Source: Carpediemonas membranifera | Taxonomy: Eukaryota; Fornicata | Length of the DNA stretch: 64,000 nt | NCBI GenBank assembly: GCA_019828565.1 | Contig: JAHDYR010000003.1 | Location: 558,001-622,000 of the forward strand | Direction: 5' to 3' | Shown: in pieces, positions 29,788 through 39,064 of the stretch | How the letters are laid out: each line of letters begins with the position of its first letter | Position numbering within the stretch: the stretch's first letter is position 1 | The notes under the pieces: model-generated | What the model was told of the DNA's origin: nothing | The model's database searches: none | Seen by the model: only the letters and a program-made list of their open reading frames with translations | Translations under genes and position numbers: made by a program

Positions 29788-32700
29788 TTACTTGTTCCCT
29801 GACCGCGCTCTCACCGCGTACTTCTCCATCGTAGCCTTCTTCTCATCAGGCAGCCTCTCGCACACCTCTCGGACGACATGGTCGCCCAGACCGAGCTGGT
29901 AGGCGTGGTACATGTATGCCTCGGCGGCCACCCGGACGCGGGTTGACCTGTGTGCGAGGACCTCCATCATGGGGCCGGGCGAGTAGTGGATGTACTGGGC
30001 GATCAGAGCAGGGTTGGACTCTGCAATGTGGGCCAGGGCGGTGCAGGCGGCGATGATGATGTCCTGGCTTGGCTCCTTCATAAGGTTCAGCATCAGCAGC
30101 GTGAGCACGCACCGCACGCCGCGGGACGTGTCGGCGTTGATGCAGACGCGCTCAGCAGTCTCAGCGAAGGAGATGCAGGTATCGTCACTGCGGCAGGCCT
30201 GGAACACCTTAGGGAGCCACTCAGCGGCAAATTCGTCCAGGTCAACGCCAGAGGGGAGCTCGAGATCGAGCATGTCAGGCTGGGCGTTGATGAGATAGCC
30301 CAGGACGGCAGCGATCCCGATTCCGTTGAGCGAGTCGAACGACTGGGACAGAAGCCTGGCCTCGAGCTGGGCAGCCGCCTCCTCGCGGTCCAGGGAGAGC
30401 AGCAGCGAGGCGAGGGCCTGTGCTGACACGTCTCTCGTGGCTGGGCGCGACAGGGGGCCGCTGACGGTGGCGAGGGCCTCGAAGATGGCGTCCTGGAGCT
30501 GGCCGGACTCGGTCCCGACGGCGGCGTTGCCCGGCTCTGCCCAGATGTTGGGGCACGTCTCGATGATGTCGCTGTAGAGCCCGATGGATGATGCGAGCCC
30601 GGCGTCGTCGGCGGGCTGTTCCTTGATGACCTGCACGAGGACCTGCTTGGCTCTCGGAAGGTGGGGCAGGACGAGGCGAAGGGACTCGCGGGCAAGGAGG
30701 CGGACCTCGGCGGTGCGGGGGCCGCACTGCGTCGCCATCTTGACGTCCTTGACGCAGTTTAGCACGGCCCGGGTCACTGGGGTGAAGAAGGGCTTGCCGG
30801 CAGCGCCAGTGGTGAGGATGACGGCGTTGAGGCCGCGCCACATAGCTACGCGGACGTCCGCGGGGTAGAAGTCGTTGATGACGCGCAGGTAAGCGCCGAG
30901 GATGCTGGAGCATGATGTCCGCAGGGCGGGGGCGGTAGACCACTGCATGATGTCCGCGATCATGCCGGACGCCGTCTCCCTTGCCGTGCTCGACGTCGAC
31001 TTCAGGTGCGACAGCAGCACTGGCACGAGCGTGTCGACGCCAGGCTTGGCGTGGAGGACAGCAAGGGGCCTCTCGCTGGCGGCCTGCATGAGGACTGTTC
31101 TCATCAGGGAGAGGGCCTCGATCTGGTCGGTGTCGTCGATGATTGACATGCATGTCTTCGTGTGGGCGATGATGGAGGCGTGGGCTGCGGCGTCGGGGTG
31201 GTTGAACTGACGCAGCGCGACCTCAAGGATGCGGAGCTTGTAAATGCCGAGGCTCGTCTCCGTGCGCTGGTAGAACGCCGTCATGAGCTGGAACGCAGAC
31301 CCGATGAGCTCAGGCTCCTTGACGACGATGGTGGTGTACGTCGTGAACACCTCGTGGAAGTCGAACGAGCCGAGCACCAGCAGCAACTGGACGGCCGACT
31401 CAAGGGTGTTGCCCTCCAGCTGAGACCGGATGACGCTGTCGACGACAGTGCCGATGAACTCCACCATGGCGACCCCCACGGCCTTGGCGAGGGATGTCAG
31501 GGCAGAAACACGGCCCGGGGCCATCGGGACGGCTGTGAGGATGGGGATGAGGAGGCCGAGCATGTTGGGCTGCTGGGCGAGCACGGCGCACGTGCCGTGG
31601 AGCAGAGAGTCGGTCTCGGCCGTGCAGATGTCGTCCAGGACTGCGGGCACGAACTTGGCGACGACGTCGGCCTGGTATGACGCGACGTACAGCGCAGACA
31701 CGGCGTCGGCAGTGGCATCACGGACCTCTTCATCCTCGTCGCCGAGCAGCTGGCGGGCGATGACGAGCAGGGTGTCGAGCTCGACGGCAAGGATGTTGGC
31801 GGGGCAGTTGGTCGCGAGGCCGTTGATGGCAATGGCCGCGCCACGCCGCATGGAGTAATCGTCGGCGGCGACGTGATCCTCGATGTGGGCGACGATGGCC
31901 GCGAGGGAGTCCGCACCCATCTTGTCAACGAGGTCTTGCAGGGCGTAGAGGCCGTCGTCACGGAGCTCGGCCTCTTCGCTCGAGAGGAACTTGAAGAGGG
32001 TCACGAGCAGCGGCTTCTGGATGCACTTGACGAGACGCGGCCTGTTGACGACCAGGTCCTTGACAGCCTGGACAGCGGCGCCGCGGACGGACTGCTGGTT
32101 GGACGTGCGGGCAATGTAGATGGCGCACATGATGTCCGTGTACAGCTCTGGCCCGATGGTCGCGACGACAGCGGACTGGGACTGGGCGAGGGCCTCAATG
32201 GGGCAGCTGGTTATCTCGTCCTGGCCGCTCGCCTGGAGGAAGAGCTCCGTGACCTGGGTGATGCACTGCTGTCTGAGGCGGCTGGCGGGAGACCACAGAC
32301 CGACGTTGAGGGCGGCGGACAGCTCCGCCAGGTGCTTCTCGCCGTACTGCTGGCAACACACAGCAAGGATGGCGGCGCTGGTCTTCCGGATGAAGTCTGT
32401 ACTGCCGCCGAGCTGGACGACGACTGTCCGCAGCACCCGCTCGAGATAGGGTGTGAACTGGTCCCGGACGAGCTTAGGCAGGGAGGCGAACACCAGGAGG
32501 TTGCCGTGGGCGATGCCGGCGTCGGCGTCGCGTGATCCCTCGATGTGGCGGTCTACGGTCTCGTCGGTAAGGCCGTCCCTAGCGATGAGATAGGCCTGGG
32601 CGGCGGCGGCCCCCTGCCGTGCAGCAACAGACAGGGGGTCGATGATGGAAGCTGACAACCACTTGAGGATGTACGCGCGCCTGCTCTCGGACATGACAGA

Positions 32701-35700
32701 GACCGTGATGGACACAGCGCGGGCACACAGCAGGCGGACGTCCGGGTTCGGGTCCACGAGCACCTTGAGCAAGTCCGTGGAGATGAGGTCGAGATAGGGA
32801 CTGATGTCCGCGGCGTCGGAGATGTCGATGAGCTTCACCAGGAGTTGGATCGACAGCTGCTTAACGGCGGCCTGCTTGACCTTGATGCCGTTGGCCACCA
32901 GCGGCATGATGAGGCTGAGGGCGGCGCTGTCCATCTCATCAGTGAACTTGGCCTCGAGCAATGTCGTCAGGATCGTCCGGGTGTGCTTCTCAGGGTCTAC
33001 CAGCGCCAGGATCAGCTTGGGAACGAGGGCTGCGACCTGGGTCGACTTGACGACGCCACCGATGAGACGGAGGGCGGACGTCGCGGCCTCTGCCACCTTG
33101 CCGTGGGAGTCATGCAGGAGCACCTGCACCTTTGGCACAATGGCGGGGAGGGCGGCCGAGAGCACCTCGGGCGTGGCGTGGGCGATATCGCCCAGATAGG
33201 TCACTGCGCCGAGCTTGACCTGCCACTTGCGGTTGTCCGCGGCCTTGAGGAGCACAGGGAGAACATCCCGGGCGCCCTGAGCCGTGAGGATCGAGATCAG
33301 CGCCTGGCCGGCCTCGTGCGCGGTCTCCTTGACCTCCTGGGCGGCGTCTGCGTACGCTGAAAGCAGGATCGCGAGGCAGCTCTCGGCGTGGGGCTCGAAG
33401 GCCTGGCCGAAGATGTCGACGCACGTGGTAATGACCATCATGGCGCCGTCCCTGCGGGCTACAGGGCTTTTTTTCTCCGTCACGAACTCCTCGAGCGTGT
33501 CGAGCACCTTGAGCCGCTTCACTGAGCCGAAGCCCATGGCGTGCAGAGCTGCGGCAACACCCCATGCCGCGCCCCAGCGTACGGGGTAGGCGGTGCCGTC
33601 CTCGAAGAACGTCATGTATTCAGCGAACAGCTGGTTGGCGTACGCCGTGTTCGACCCGAGCAGGCTCGTCAGGATGTGGGCCGCGGCCCGCTGGACCGAC
33701 CGTGCCGGCACTGTGAGGGCGCCCCTGATGCGGGCCATGGCGTCGGACCGGCGGGGGTCGGCGGGTGGCAGGGCGAGGGCGACGTTGCCGAGGCCGGTGA
33801 GGGCCGTGGACAGCTGGGGGTCGAGCTTGCCCGTAGAGTCGGATTCGGCCCGCTCGATCGTCTGGGACAGGATGGTGTGGATCGCAGAGATCTTGTCCTC
33901 GGATACAGTGGCGGGTGACACGACCGTGAGCGTCTTCACGGCGCCCCGGGCCTGCTCAGCGACCTCGGCGACGTCCAGAGACGACTCTGCGAGGAGGAAG
34001 GCGAGCAGGCGGTTGGCACTGGTCGCACAGTCGTCAGGCGTCGCGGCGAGCACGACCTCGTCCGTCCAGTCGAGCTTGGCGCCCAGTGTGCCCAGCAGGC
34101 CTGTGACGGCGGCCCTGGGTCTGATGTTCTGGTCGTACCGCTCGAACCCGGGCATGGCCCCGACCACCCACTGGGCAAGTTCAGTGATGAGCGCGGGGAC
34201 CGTGGCAGGGTTGGCGAAGGCATGTGCGGTGATGGCCTTGGAGGCAAGCTCCGCGAGGTTTTCGTTCTTGCCAGTCAAATGTTCAATCAAAATCGGCGTC
34301 GCGGTCGAGTCGAGGGTGAGGTCAGCACCAGCAAGGACAGCCTGCGCCTCGTCGGACAGGGTCGACTCGTGCACCATCATGTGCAGCAGCACGCGGACGT
34401 CCATCGCGGCGTGTTCCGGGGCAGGGTGTCTAGCGATGCCCTTGACGGCGGCCCCGCGGAGGGTCTTGATGGGCGACATCAGACAGGGGGGCAGGCTGGC
34501 GAAGTTCGTGGCGTGGGCGATGAGCTCGGTGATGGCAGTGGCCAAAACAGTGCGGTCACCGGGATTCGAAGTCATGACCTGCGCCATGGAGGCGATAGGG
34601 AAGGCGTGGAGCTCAGTACCGGCGTAGGCGGCGACGTTGGCGACGAAGAACTTGCACAGCGCAGGGACGACGTCGTCGTACTCGTAGAACTCGTCCATGG
34701 CGAGGACAACGGCGGGCAGCACGGCGACGGCGGCCTCGGGTGTGAGGTTGGCGGCGGAGACCTCGAAGATGGCGTCGAGGGCCTCTTCCTCAGCGTCGTC
34801 GTCCTCCTCGTCCTCAACAGAGTCGTACAGGACGCCGATGACGGCAACGGCGGGACAGGCGGATACGGCATGCTTGCCGAGGGCCATGACCTTGTGGGCC
34901 ACCTCGGTCACCGTCATGCGGGCCTTGTTGATGCCCAGGGCGAGTGCTGTGAGCTCTGAGCTGGAACAGACGGCCCCGTGCCCGAGCGCCTCGATGACGA
35001 GGTCGCAGGCGTCCCCGACGAACCGGATCTGCTCGAGCACGCGGGACTTGACGGCCATGGCCCGCGCGAACTCCTCGCGGCGTCTGATCTCAGCCATGGA
35101 CAGACCCTTACCCTTGCCGGCCTTGGCCTTGTCCGCCTGGGCCCGGGCAATCTCGGCAGCGTCCTCGCCATACAGCTTCTTCACCTGCTTGCTGATCTTG
35201 ACGTGGGCCGTCGTGATCTCGTCGGGCCCGTCGGTCAGCTTGTCGTCGGGGGTGCGGGCGGTCTCGAGGTCCGCATGTGACACTGCAAGGAGGCCGGTCG
35301 TCGCGGGGTGGGTGGCGAACGCGGCGCAGAAGGCCTTGAAGAGGTCGGGGGACGCGACACACAGGCACATGATGGCACGGTAGATGATCTTGGATTCAAT
35401 CGAATCTGAAGATACGAAAAGATCGACAAGATCAGACACGACAACCGTGCCGGGGATGCCGTGACCGCAAGCGTGCAGATATGCTGAGAAATCAGCGACA
35501 CGGCCCGAGATGTTCGAGATGGCAGCTCCGGCCTTGATGGCCTCGATGGTGCTGCCCGAGGCGATGCTCATCTCCTCCAGCTTGAGGGAACGGGCGGCCA
35601 TGGCCTTGGCAGCAGTCGGCTCGGCCACACGGCGGGCGGCGTCGTAGAGGGCGGTATCCGGGCTGGTCTTGGCCCAGACGGCGGCGCATGCATCGACCAG

Positions 35701-36957
35701 GCGGGGGGCGTCGGCCTCAGCGGCGAGGAACAGGGTGGCCAACAGGGAGTCTGCGTCGGCAATGGCGACACCCTGGGCGTTAGCAGCAAGCACGGCCTCG
35801 CAGAAGGCGGAGACGGGGAATGAGGCGTTGGTAACGAGGGCCGTGTCAACAAAGGAGGCTGACGTCAGCTTGTCGGCCTCGCCAGTGATCGACACGAGGG
35901 CAGCCATCGCCCAGAACGTCGCCTCGAGCTGTGCGGGCATCCTCTTGCCGTGTGTCTCGGCCAGCAGGGTCCTGAGAGGGCCGGCGTGCGTCTTGTCCGG
36001 GGTGGTCATTGCCGCGCAGGCTAGTGCCGGGACAAACTCGATGGACTTCTTCAGCGTGGGGGAGGCGAGCTGCTTGGCGATGTATGGCCCGACGGCGTCG
36101 GACCCCGCGCGGGCAAGGATGCTGATGAGCGCGCGGTTACCGCCAGAGCACGCCACGGCGAGGGGGGCGTTGGCGTCGAGCTTCACCGTCGCAGCGACGA
36201 CAGCCTCGACCTGTGCGGCCACGGTATCGGACGCATAGTCGAGAGCGATCCCGATAGCACTGACTGCTCTTGCCCTATGGTGGGGAGGCTGTGGTTTGGC
36301 GAGCACAGCAGCGGCCACCTCGGCCAGCACCTCGGCGTGGGCGGGGTCAGCCTTGACAACGAGCCCGACTGTGCCGAGGATGAGCTCCGCGGCGGCCCTG
36401 GAGGGCTCTGAGTCGTCAATCGAGGTCAGGTGGGATAGGGCTGCCTGGAGTATCTCACGGGCAAGGAGGGCTTCCATGGCAGGAGCTGCGACAGAGTACA
36501 TGGCGTGCAGCTTGTAGAAGGCTGGGAGGAGGGCGCGCTTCATCATCTTACTGCCCTCGGCGGCGAGTGTGGCCTCAAGGAAGTCGACGGGGATGACGGC
36601 GAACAGGCCGGACAGAGCCCTGAATACATGTTCGGGGTGCGTCTTGGTGCCGAGGATGACGGCGTTCTTGGCATAGTTCTCGAGGATCTTCAGCTCCTGA
36701 GGAGTGAAGGAAGCGCCCTCGGTGCAGAGGGGCATCACAACTGCCATGAGCTTCTCCATATCGCGCTTTCCGTCAATAGCGCTGAATACAGCGGCTCTAA
36801 TCTCAGCGTTGCTCTCGCAGAGGCTCCTGAACGAGGGGGCGGCGGAGGAGAAGTGCTTCTCAGACTCAAACATCTTGGTGAGTCCAATGGCTCCTCCCTT
36901 GGCGAAAAGCTTGGCTAGATGTTCCTGGCGGCGAGCTTCAAGCTCACTCTCGTTCAT
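29788..36957 (-). CDS. GCN1: GCN1 translational activator, HEAT-repeat giant (2389 aa)
   Basis: I take ATG 36957 (MNESELEARRQEHLAKLFAK); an upstream in-frame ATG at 36996 is possible. The whole protein is helical HEAT repeats. The region near residues 1250-1420 matches the EF3-like core of GCN1: KWQVKLGAVTYLGDIAHATP, LPAIVPKVQVLLHDSHGKV, LVDPEKHTRTILTTLLEAKF and SLIMPLVANGI. Downstream, VKDLVVNRPRLVKCIQKPLL and PSGVDLDEFAAEWLPKV belong to the C-terminal repeats. GCN1 binds collided ribosomes and activates the kinase GCN2 through its RWD domain. Length is close to the usual ~2600-2700. A 7-kb single exon is consistent with the intron-poor style here. Very long antisense frames within it are shadows caused by GC bias. 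Confidence 0.95.
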   Translation of the reverse strand: MNESELEARRQEHLAKLFAKGGAIGLTKMFESEKHFSSAAPSFRSLCESNAEIRAAVFSAIDGKRDMEKLMAVVMPLCTEGASFTPQELKILENYAKNAVILGTKTHPEHVFRALSGLFAVIPVDFLEATLAAEGSKMMKRALLPAFYKLHAMYSVAAPAMEALLAREILQAALSHLTSIDDSEPSRAAAELILGTVGLVVKADPAHAEVLAEVAAAVLAKPQPPHHRARAVSAIGIALDYASDTVAAQVEAVVAATVKLDANAPLAVACSGGNRALISILARAGSDAVGPYIAKQLASPTLKKSIEFVPALACAAMTTPDKTHAGPLRTLLAETHGKRMPAQLEATFWAMAALVSITGEADKLTSASFVDTALVTNASFPVSAFCEAVLAANAQGVAIADADSLLATLFLAAEADAPRLVDACAAVWAKTSPDTALYDAARRVAEPTAAKAMAARSLKLEEMSIASGSTIEAIKAGAAISNISGRVADFSAYLHACGHGIPGTVVVSDLVDLFVSSDSIESKIIYRAIMCLCVASPDLFKAFCAAFATHPATTGLLAVSHADLETARTPDDKLTDGPDEITTAHVKISKQVKKLYGEDAAEIARAQADKAKAGKGKGLSMAEIRRREEFARAMAVKSRVLEQIRFVGDACDLVIEALGHGAVCSSSELTALALGINKARMTVTEVAHKVMALGKHAVSACPAVAVIGVLYDSVEDEEDDDAEEEALDAIFEVSAANLTPEAAVAVLPAVVLAMDEFYEYDDVVPALCKFFVANVAAYAGTELHAFPIASMAQVMTSNPGDRTVLATAITELIAHATNFASLPPCLMSPIKTLRGAAVKGIARHPAPEHAAMDVRVLLHMMVHESTLSDEAQAVLAGADLTLDSTATPILIEHLTGKNENLAELASKAITAHAFANPATVPALITELAQWVVGAMPGFERYDQNIRPRAAVTGLLGTLGAKLDWTDEVVLAATPDDCATSANRLLAFLLAESSLDVAEVAEQARGAVKTLTVVSPATVSEDKISAIHTILSQTIERAESDSTGKLDPQLSTALTGLGNVALALPPADPRRSDAMARIRGALTVPARSVQRAAAHILTSLLGSNTAYANQLFAEYMTFFEDGTAYPVRWGAAWGVAAALHAMGFGSVKRLKVLDTLEEFVTEKKSPVARRDGAMMVITTCVDIFGQAFEPHAESCLAILLSAYADAAQEVKETAHEAGQALISILTAQGARDVLPVLLKAADNRKWQVKLGAVTYLGDIAHATPEVLSAALPAIVPKVQVLLHDSHGKVAEAATSALRLIGGVVKSTQVAALVPKLILALVDPEKHTRTILTTLLEAKFTDEMDSAALSLIMPLVANGIKVKQAAVKQLSIQLLVKLIDISDAADISPYLDLISTDLLKVLVDPNPDVRLLCARAVSITVSVMSESRRAYILKWLSASIIDPLSVAARQGAAAAQAYLIARDGLTDETVDRHIEGSRDADAGIAHGNLLVFASLPKLVRDQFTPYLERVLRTVVVQLGGSTDFIRKTSAAILAVCCQQYGEKHLAELSAALNVGLWSPASRLRQQCITQVTELFLQASGQDEITSCPIEALAQSQSAVVATIGPELYTDIMCAIYIARTSNQQSVRGAAVQAVKDLVVNRPRLVKCIQKPLLVTLFKFLSSEEAELRDDGLYALQDLVDKMGADSLAAIVAHIEDHVAADDYSMRRGAAIAINGLATNCPANILAVELDTLLVIARQLLGDEDEEVRDATADAVSALYVASYQADVVAKFVPAVLDDICTAETDSLLHGTCAVLAQQPNMLGLLIPILTAVPMAPGRVSALTSLAKAVGVAMVEFIGTVVDSVIRSQLEGNTLESAVQLLLVLGSFDFHEVFTTYTTIVVKEPELIGSAFQLMTAFYQRTETSLGIYKLRILEVALRQFNHPDAAAHASIIAHTKTCMSIIDDTDQIEALSLMRTVLMQAASERPLAVLHAKPGVDTLVPVLLSHLKSTSSTARETASGMIADIMQWSTAPALRTSCSSILGAYLRVINDFYPADVRVAMWRGLNAVILTTGAAGKPFFTPVTRAVLNCVKDVKMATQCGPRTAEVRLLARESLRLVLPHLPRAKQVLVQVIKEQPADDAGLASSIGLYSDIIETCPNIWAEPGNAAVGTESGQLQDAIFEALATVSGPLSRPATRDVSAQALASLLLSLDREEAAAQLEARLLSQSFDSLNGIGIAAVLGYLINAQPDMLDLELPSGVDLDEFAAEWLPKVFQACRSDDTCISFAETAERVCINADTSRGVRCVLTLLMLNLMKEPSQDIIIAACTALAHIAESNPALIAQYIHYSPGPMMEVLAHRSTRVRVAAEAYMYHAYQLGLGDHVVREVCERLPDEKKATMEKYAVRARSGNK

Positions 36958-37397
36958 CGTTGGCTTCTCTGGCGATATATCGCAGTCCAGCAACATAAAC
37001 CATAAATGAGTCGCCATCGAGTGAGGCTGCCAGATGACCACCACTTCGGGTCATGTCGCCCGAACGATTGAGAGGATTGCAGCTCCGGCATCATCCGCTT
37101 GTGGCCGCGAGATTCACTCCAGGAGTTGGCATGTCGAAACCGCGAATATTATTTTGGAACCTGCCACCATTGTGGGCTTCGTCGGAGGCGCGGCTTGAAC
37201 CACCATGCTGATTGGTCATACTGGTGCACGTCTCTGCCCTACTTGGGTCGTCAACAACGAGATACTGACCCGCTTCGGCTGTCGTGATCCCATGCCCCTC
37301 ACGGCAGCCGGGTCAGGTCATGCTGGGGCTGACTCACTCAAGGTCATGGACCGCAGTTTTGGGAAATTTTCAGAAACAACAATTGCTATAGAGCGAG
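36958..37397. other. Divergent intergenic region, GCN1 / possible ciliary gene
   Basis: About 440 bases. Small open frames overlap but none has biased codons or a recognisable peptide. It should hold promoters for both flanking genes. No repeats of note. Confidence 0.5.
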
Positions 37398-38570
37398 ATG
37401 CAGCTTGCTTCACCGCGAATTTCTTCGCGTGCAAGCCCGGGGATCATACGGAAACAATCCTCGAGCAGTCGTCTGTCGAATTCCAGCAGTACTGATAGCC
37501 ATATTCGCAACCCCGGCGGAGAATGGAACAACAGCGTATCTATGCCGCAAATCCATAGCAGAGACCGCGTTACACACGTCCACTCTACGTTCCAGTCGAT
37601 CAAGCCAATGTACAACTTTCGTGCGAAGAGCGTCCCCAAAGTCCGAGGCACCTTCGTCCCGAAACCCACCCGCAAGTGGGAGATCGACCCCCTGACCTAC
37701 ATGGCCGGCAAGGAGCTCAAGGGTGTGACTGATAAGCCGCAGTACCTATCCGACCGGGTGGAGTGGGAGCCCAACGAGTCGGGCGAGCAGTTTATGGTCA
37801 GTAGCCAGATCGACTACAAGAACATCGCCGACAGGGACAGAGCGTTCATGGAGGCCGCCAAGAGGAACACCCGCAAGAAGTCAGAGAGCATGTCGACCCG
37901 GCGTGGGGTGCGCACCGACCGGTACGAGCCGCCCGAGCACAGAGTCCACCGGCAGATGCTGGAGAACAGGATGAGACGGGTCCAGACGGAGTTCGGGGTG
38001 ACTAACGACGACGAGGAGGGTGTGATGACTGACGAGGTCCGGATGAAGAAGACGACGACGCCCATGATCTACACCCCCGGCGTGGACAAGAACCCCGATG
38101 AGTATTTGCCGTGGCGGCACAGCGAGGTTGTCGAGGAGTACGAGCGCGTGGCGTCCGTGATGGCCTCGCACCGCCCGTCCTCGCAACCCATGCCCGGGCT
38201 GCAGAGCACGGCCATGCTTCCCACCCTGGAGGGCACGCCCGGGGCTAGGCTGGTGCATGTTACTAAGATCGGGAGCGTAGACCCTGATGACCTCGGGACG
38301 GTGGCGAGGAAGACGGCCAAGAAGGTTCGCGTGTTCCTGTCAGAGAAAGAGAAGGACGACATTGCCAACTGCACGTTCAAGCCAAAACTCATCACCCCGG
38401 CCAAGTGGGACGTCCACGAGGGCTCCCGGCACAGCGGCGTGTACGGGTACGTCCCGTCGGAGGGCAAGGAGGCCTGGTCCTGTTGCCTGGCGTACAGCAG
38501 GGACGCCCCCGGGTGCCAGCGGACGAAGCGGGTGGCGAACAAGCACGTCCGGTCCGGTTTCTGTATCTGA
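37398..38570 (+). CDS. Unknown, possibly cilium-associated protein (390 aa)
   Basis: ATG at 37398 gives MQLASPRISSRASPGIIRKQ, a Ser/Arg-rich disordered leader. The body is hydrophilic. Two motifs recall axonemal or flagellar associated proteins: NCTFKPKLITP near residue 325 (the CTFKPKL motif is frequent in ciliary proteins) and a C-terminal AWSCCLAYSRDAPGCQ with paired Cys. No enzyme domain is seen. Codon bias is strong from residue ~70 onward, so coding is secure; the first ~70 residues have weaker bias and the start may lie downstream at an internal Met (SMPQIHSRD or PMYNFRAK). Neighbour upstream is GCN1 (divergent). Confidence 0.6.
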   Translation: MQLASPRISSRASPGIIRKQSSSSRLSNSSSTDSHIRNPGGEWNNSVSMPQIHSRDRVTHVHSTFQSIKPMYNFRAKSVPKVRGTFVPKPTRKWEIDPLTYMAGKELKGVTDKPQYLSDRVEWEPNESGEQFMVSSQIDYKNIADRDRAFMEAAKRNTRKKSESMSTRRGVRTDRYEPPEHRVHRQMLENRMRRVQTEFGVTNDDEEGVMTDEVRMKKTTTPMIYTPGVDKNPDEYLPWRHSEVVEEYERVASVMASHRPSSQPMPGLQSTAMLPTLEGTPGARLVHVTKIGSVDPDDLGTVARKTAKKVRVFLSEKEKDDIANCTFKPKLITPAKWDVHEGSRHSGVYGYVPSEGKEAWSCCLAYSRDAPGCQRTKRVANKHVRSGFCI

Positions 38571-38748
38571 AAACCCCGAGCCTCTACGCGCCATTGTATT
38601 CGATAAACACCCGCCCGTTGGTGACCTGCTTGCTTCGGGGAAATCGACAATGAGCCTAGCTGGGTGTGTCAATGCATGCACGGTAGCCTTCCGGGCACGT
38701 TGTGTCGCCGCGGCACACAACATACGCGGCCGCGCGGGTTATGCCGAG

Positions 38749-38768
38749 AGAAAGTTGTGCTATGGGAG
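38749..38768 (+). repeat. 20-bp copy of Asteroid-like start region
   Basis: AGAAAGTTGTGCTATGGGAG is identical to 40022-40041, which spans the start codon of the Asteroid-like gene. It is joined directly to the inverted 63-bp segment that follows. Confidence 0.9.
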
Positions 38769-38831
38769 GCCAAAGGGTCGGTACGGCCCCCAGCCATGCA
38801 TAAGGACGAAGTGCTATTTCGCAGGATAAGG
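38769..38831 (-). repeat. 63-bp inverted copy of 177-aa gene start
   Basis: Its reverse complement is identical to 9102-9164 (and the equivalent part of the second copy, 42434-42496), which covers the ATG of the 177-aa gene and 30 bases before it. Both ends are abrupt. Confidence 0.93.
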
Positions 38832-38859
38832 ATGGAATGCATGTGCCATTGAAGGGTCA

Positions 38860-38884
38860 AACAATGTGTTTATACTGCGCAACA
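38860..38884 (+). repeat. 25-bp direct repeat, left copy
   Basis: Identical to 39998-40022; the pair brackets the Fanzor-like gene with 1113 bases between. Core reads TGTGTTTATACTGCGCAACA. Confidence 0.93.
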
Positions 38885-39064
38885 CTGCCCTGTCTCCCTC
38901 CTACTCACGTCTTAAGTCGGTAGGGAGATCGTCTTCTCCAGGGCTTCCACAAAGCGTCTTCTTCGTGGACGTCAGCACAGCTGCAAACATCACAATCGCT
39001 CACACGTCGTCTCATTGTCTTCTATTCCACATTAAATTCACTTCTACACTTGTATAGGCTGGTA

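Larger units (their letters stand above)
38571..39064. other. Mosaic intergenic region before Fanzor-like gene
   Basis: About 490 bases with no gene. It is built partly of snippets found elsewhere: 38749-38768 repeats the bases around the Asteroid-like start codon, 38769-38831 repeats 63 bases of the 177-aa gene inverted, and 38860-38884 repeats the 25 bases before the Asteroid-like gene. A small inverted repeat (GTTGTG...CACAAC, near 38699-38721) also lies here. Confidence 0.7.
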
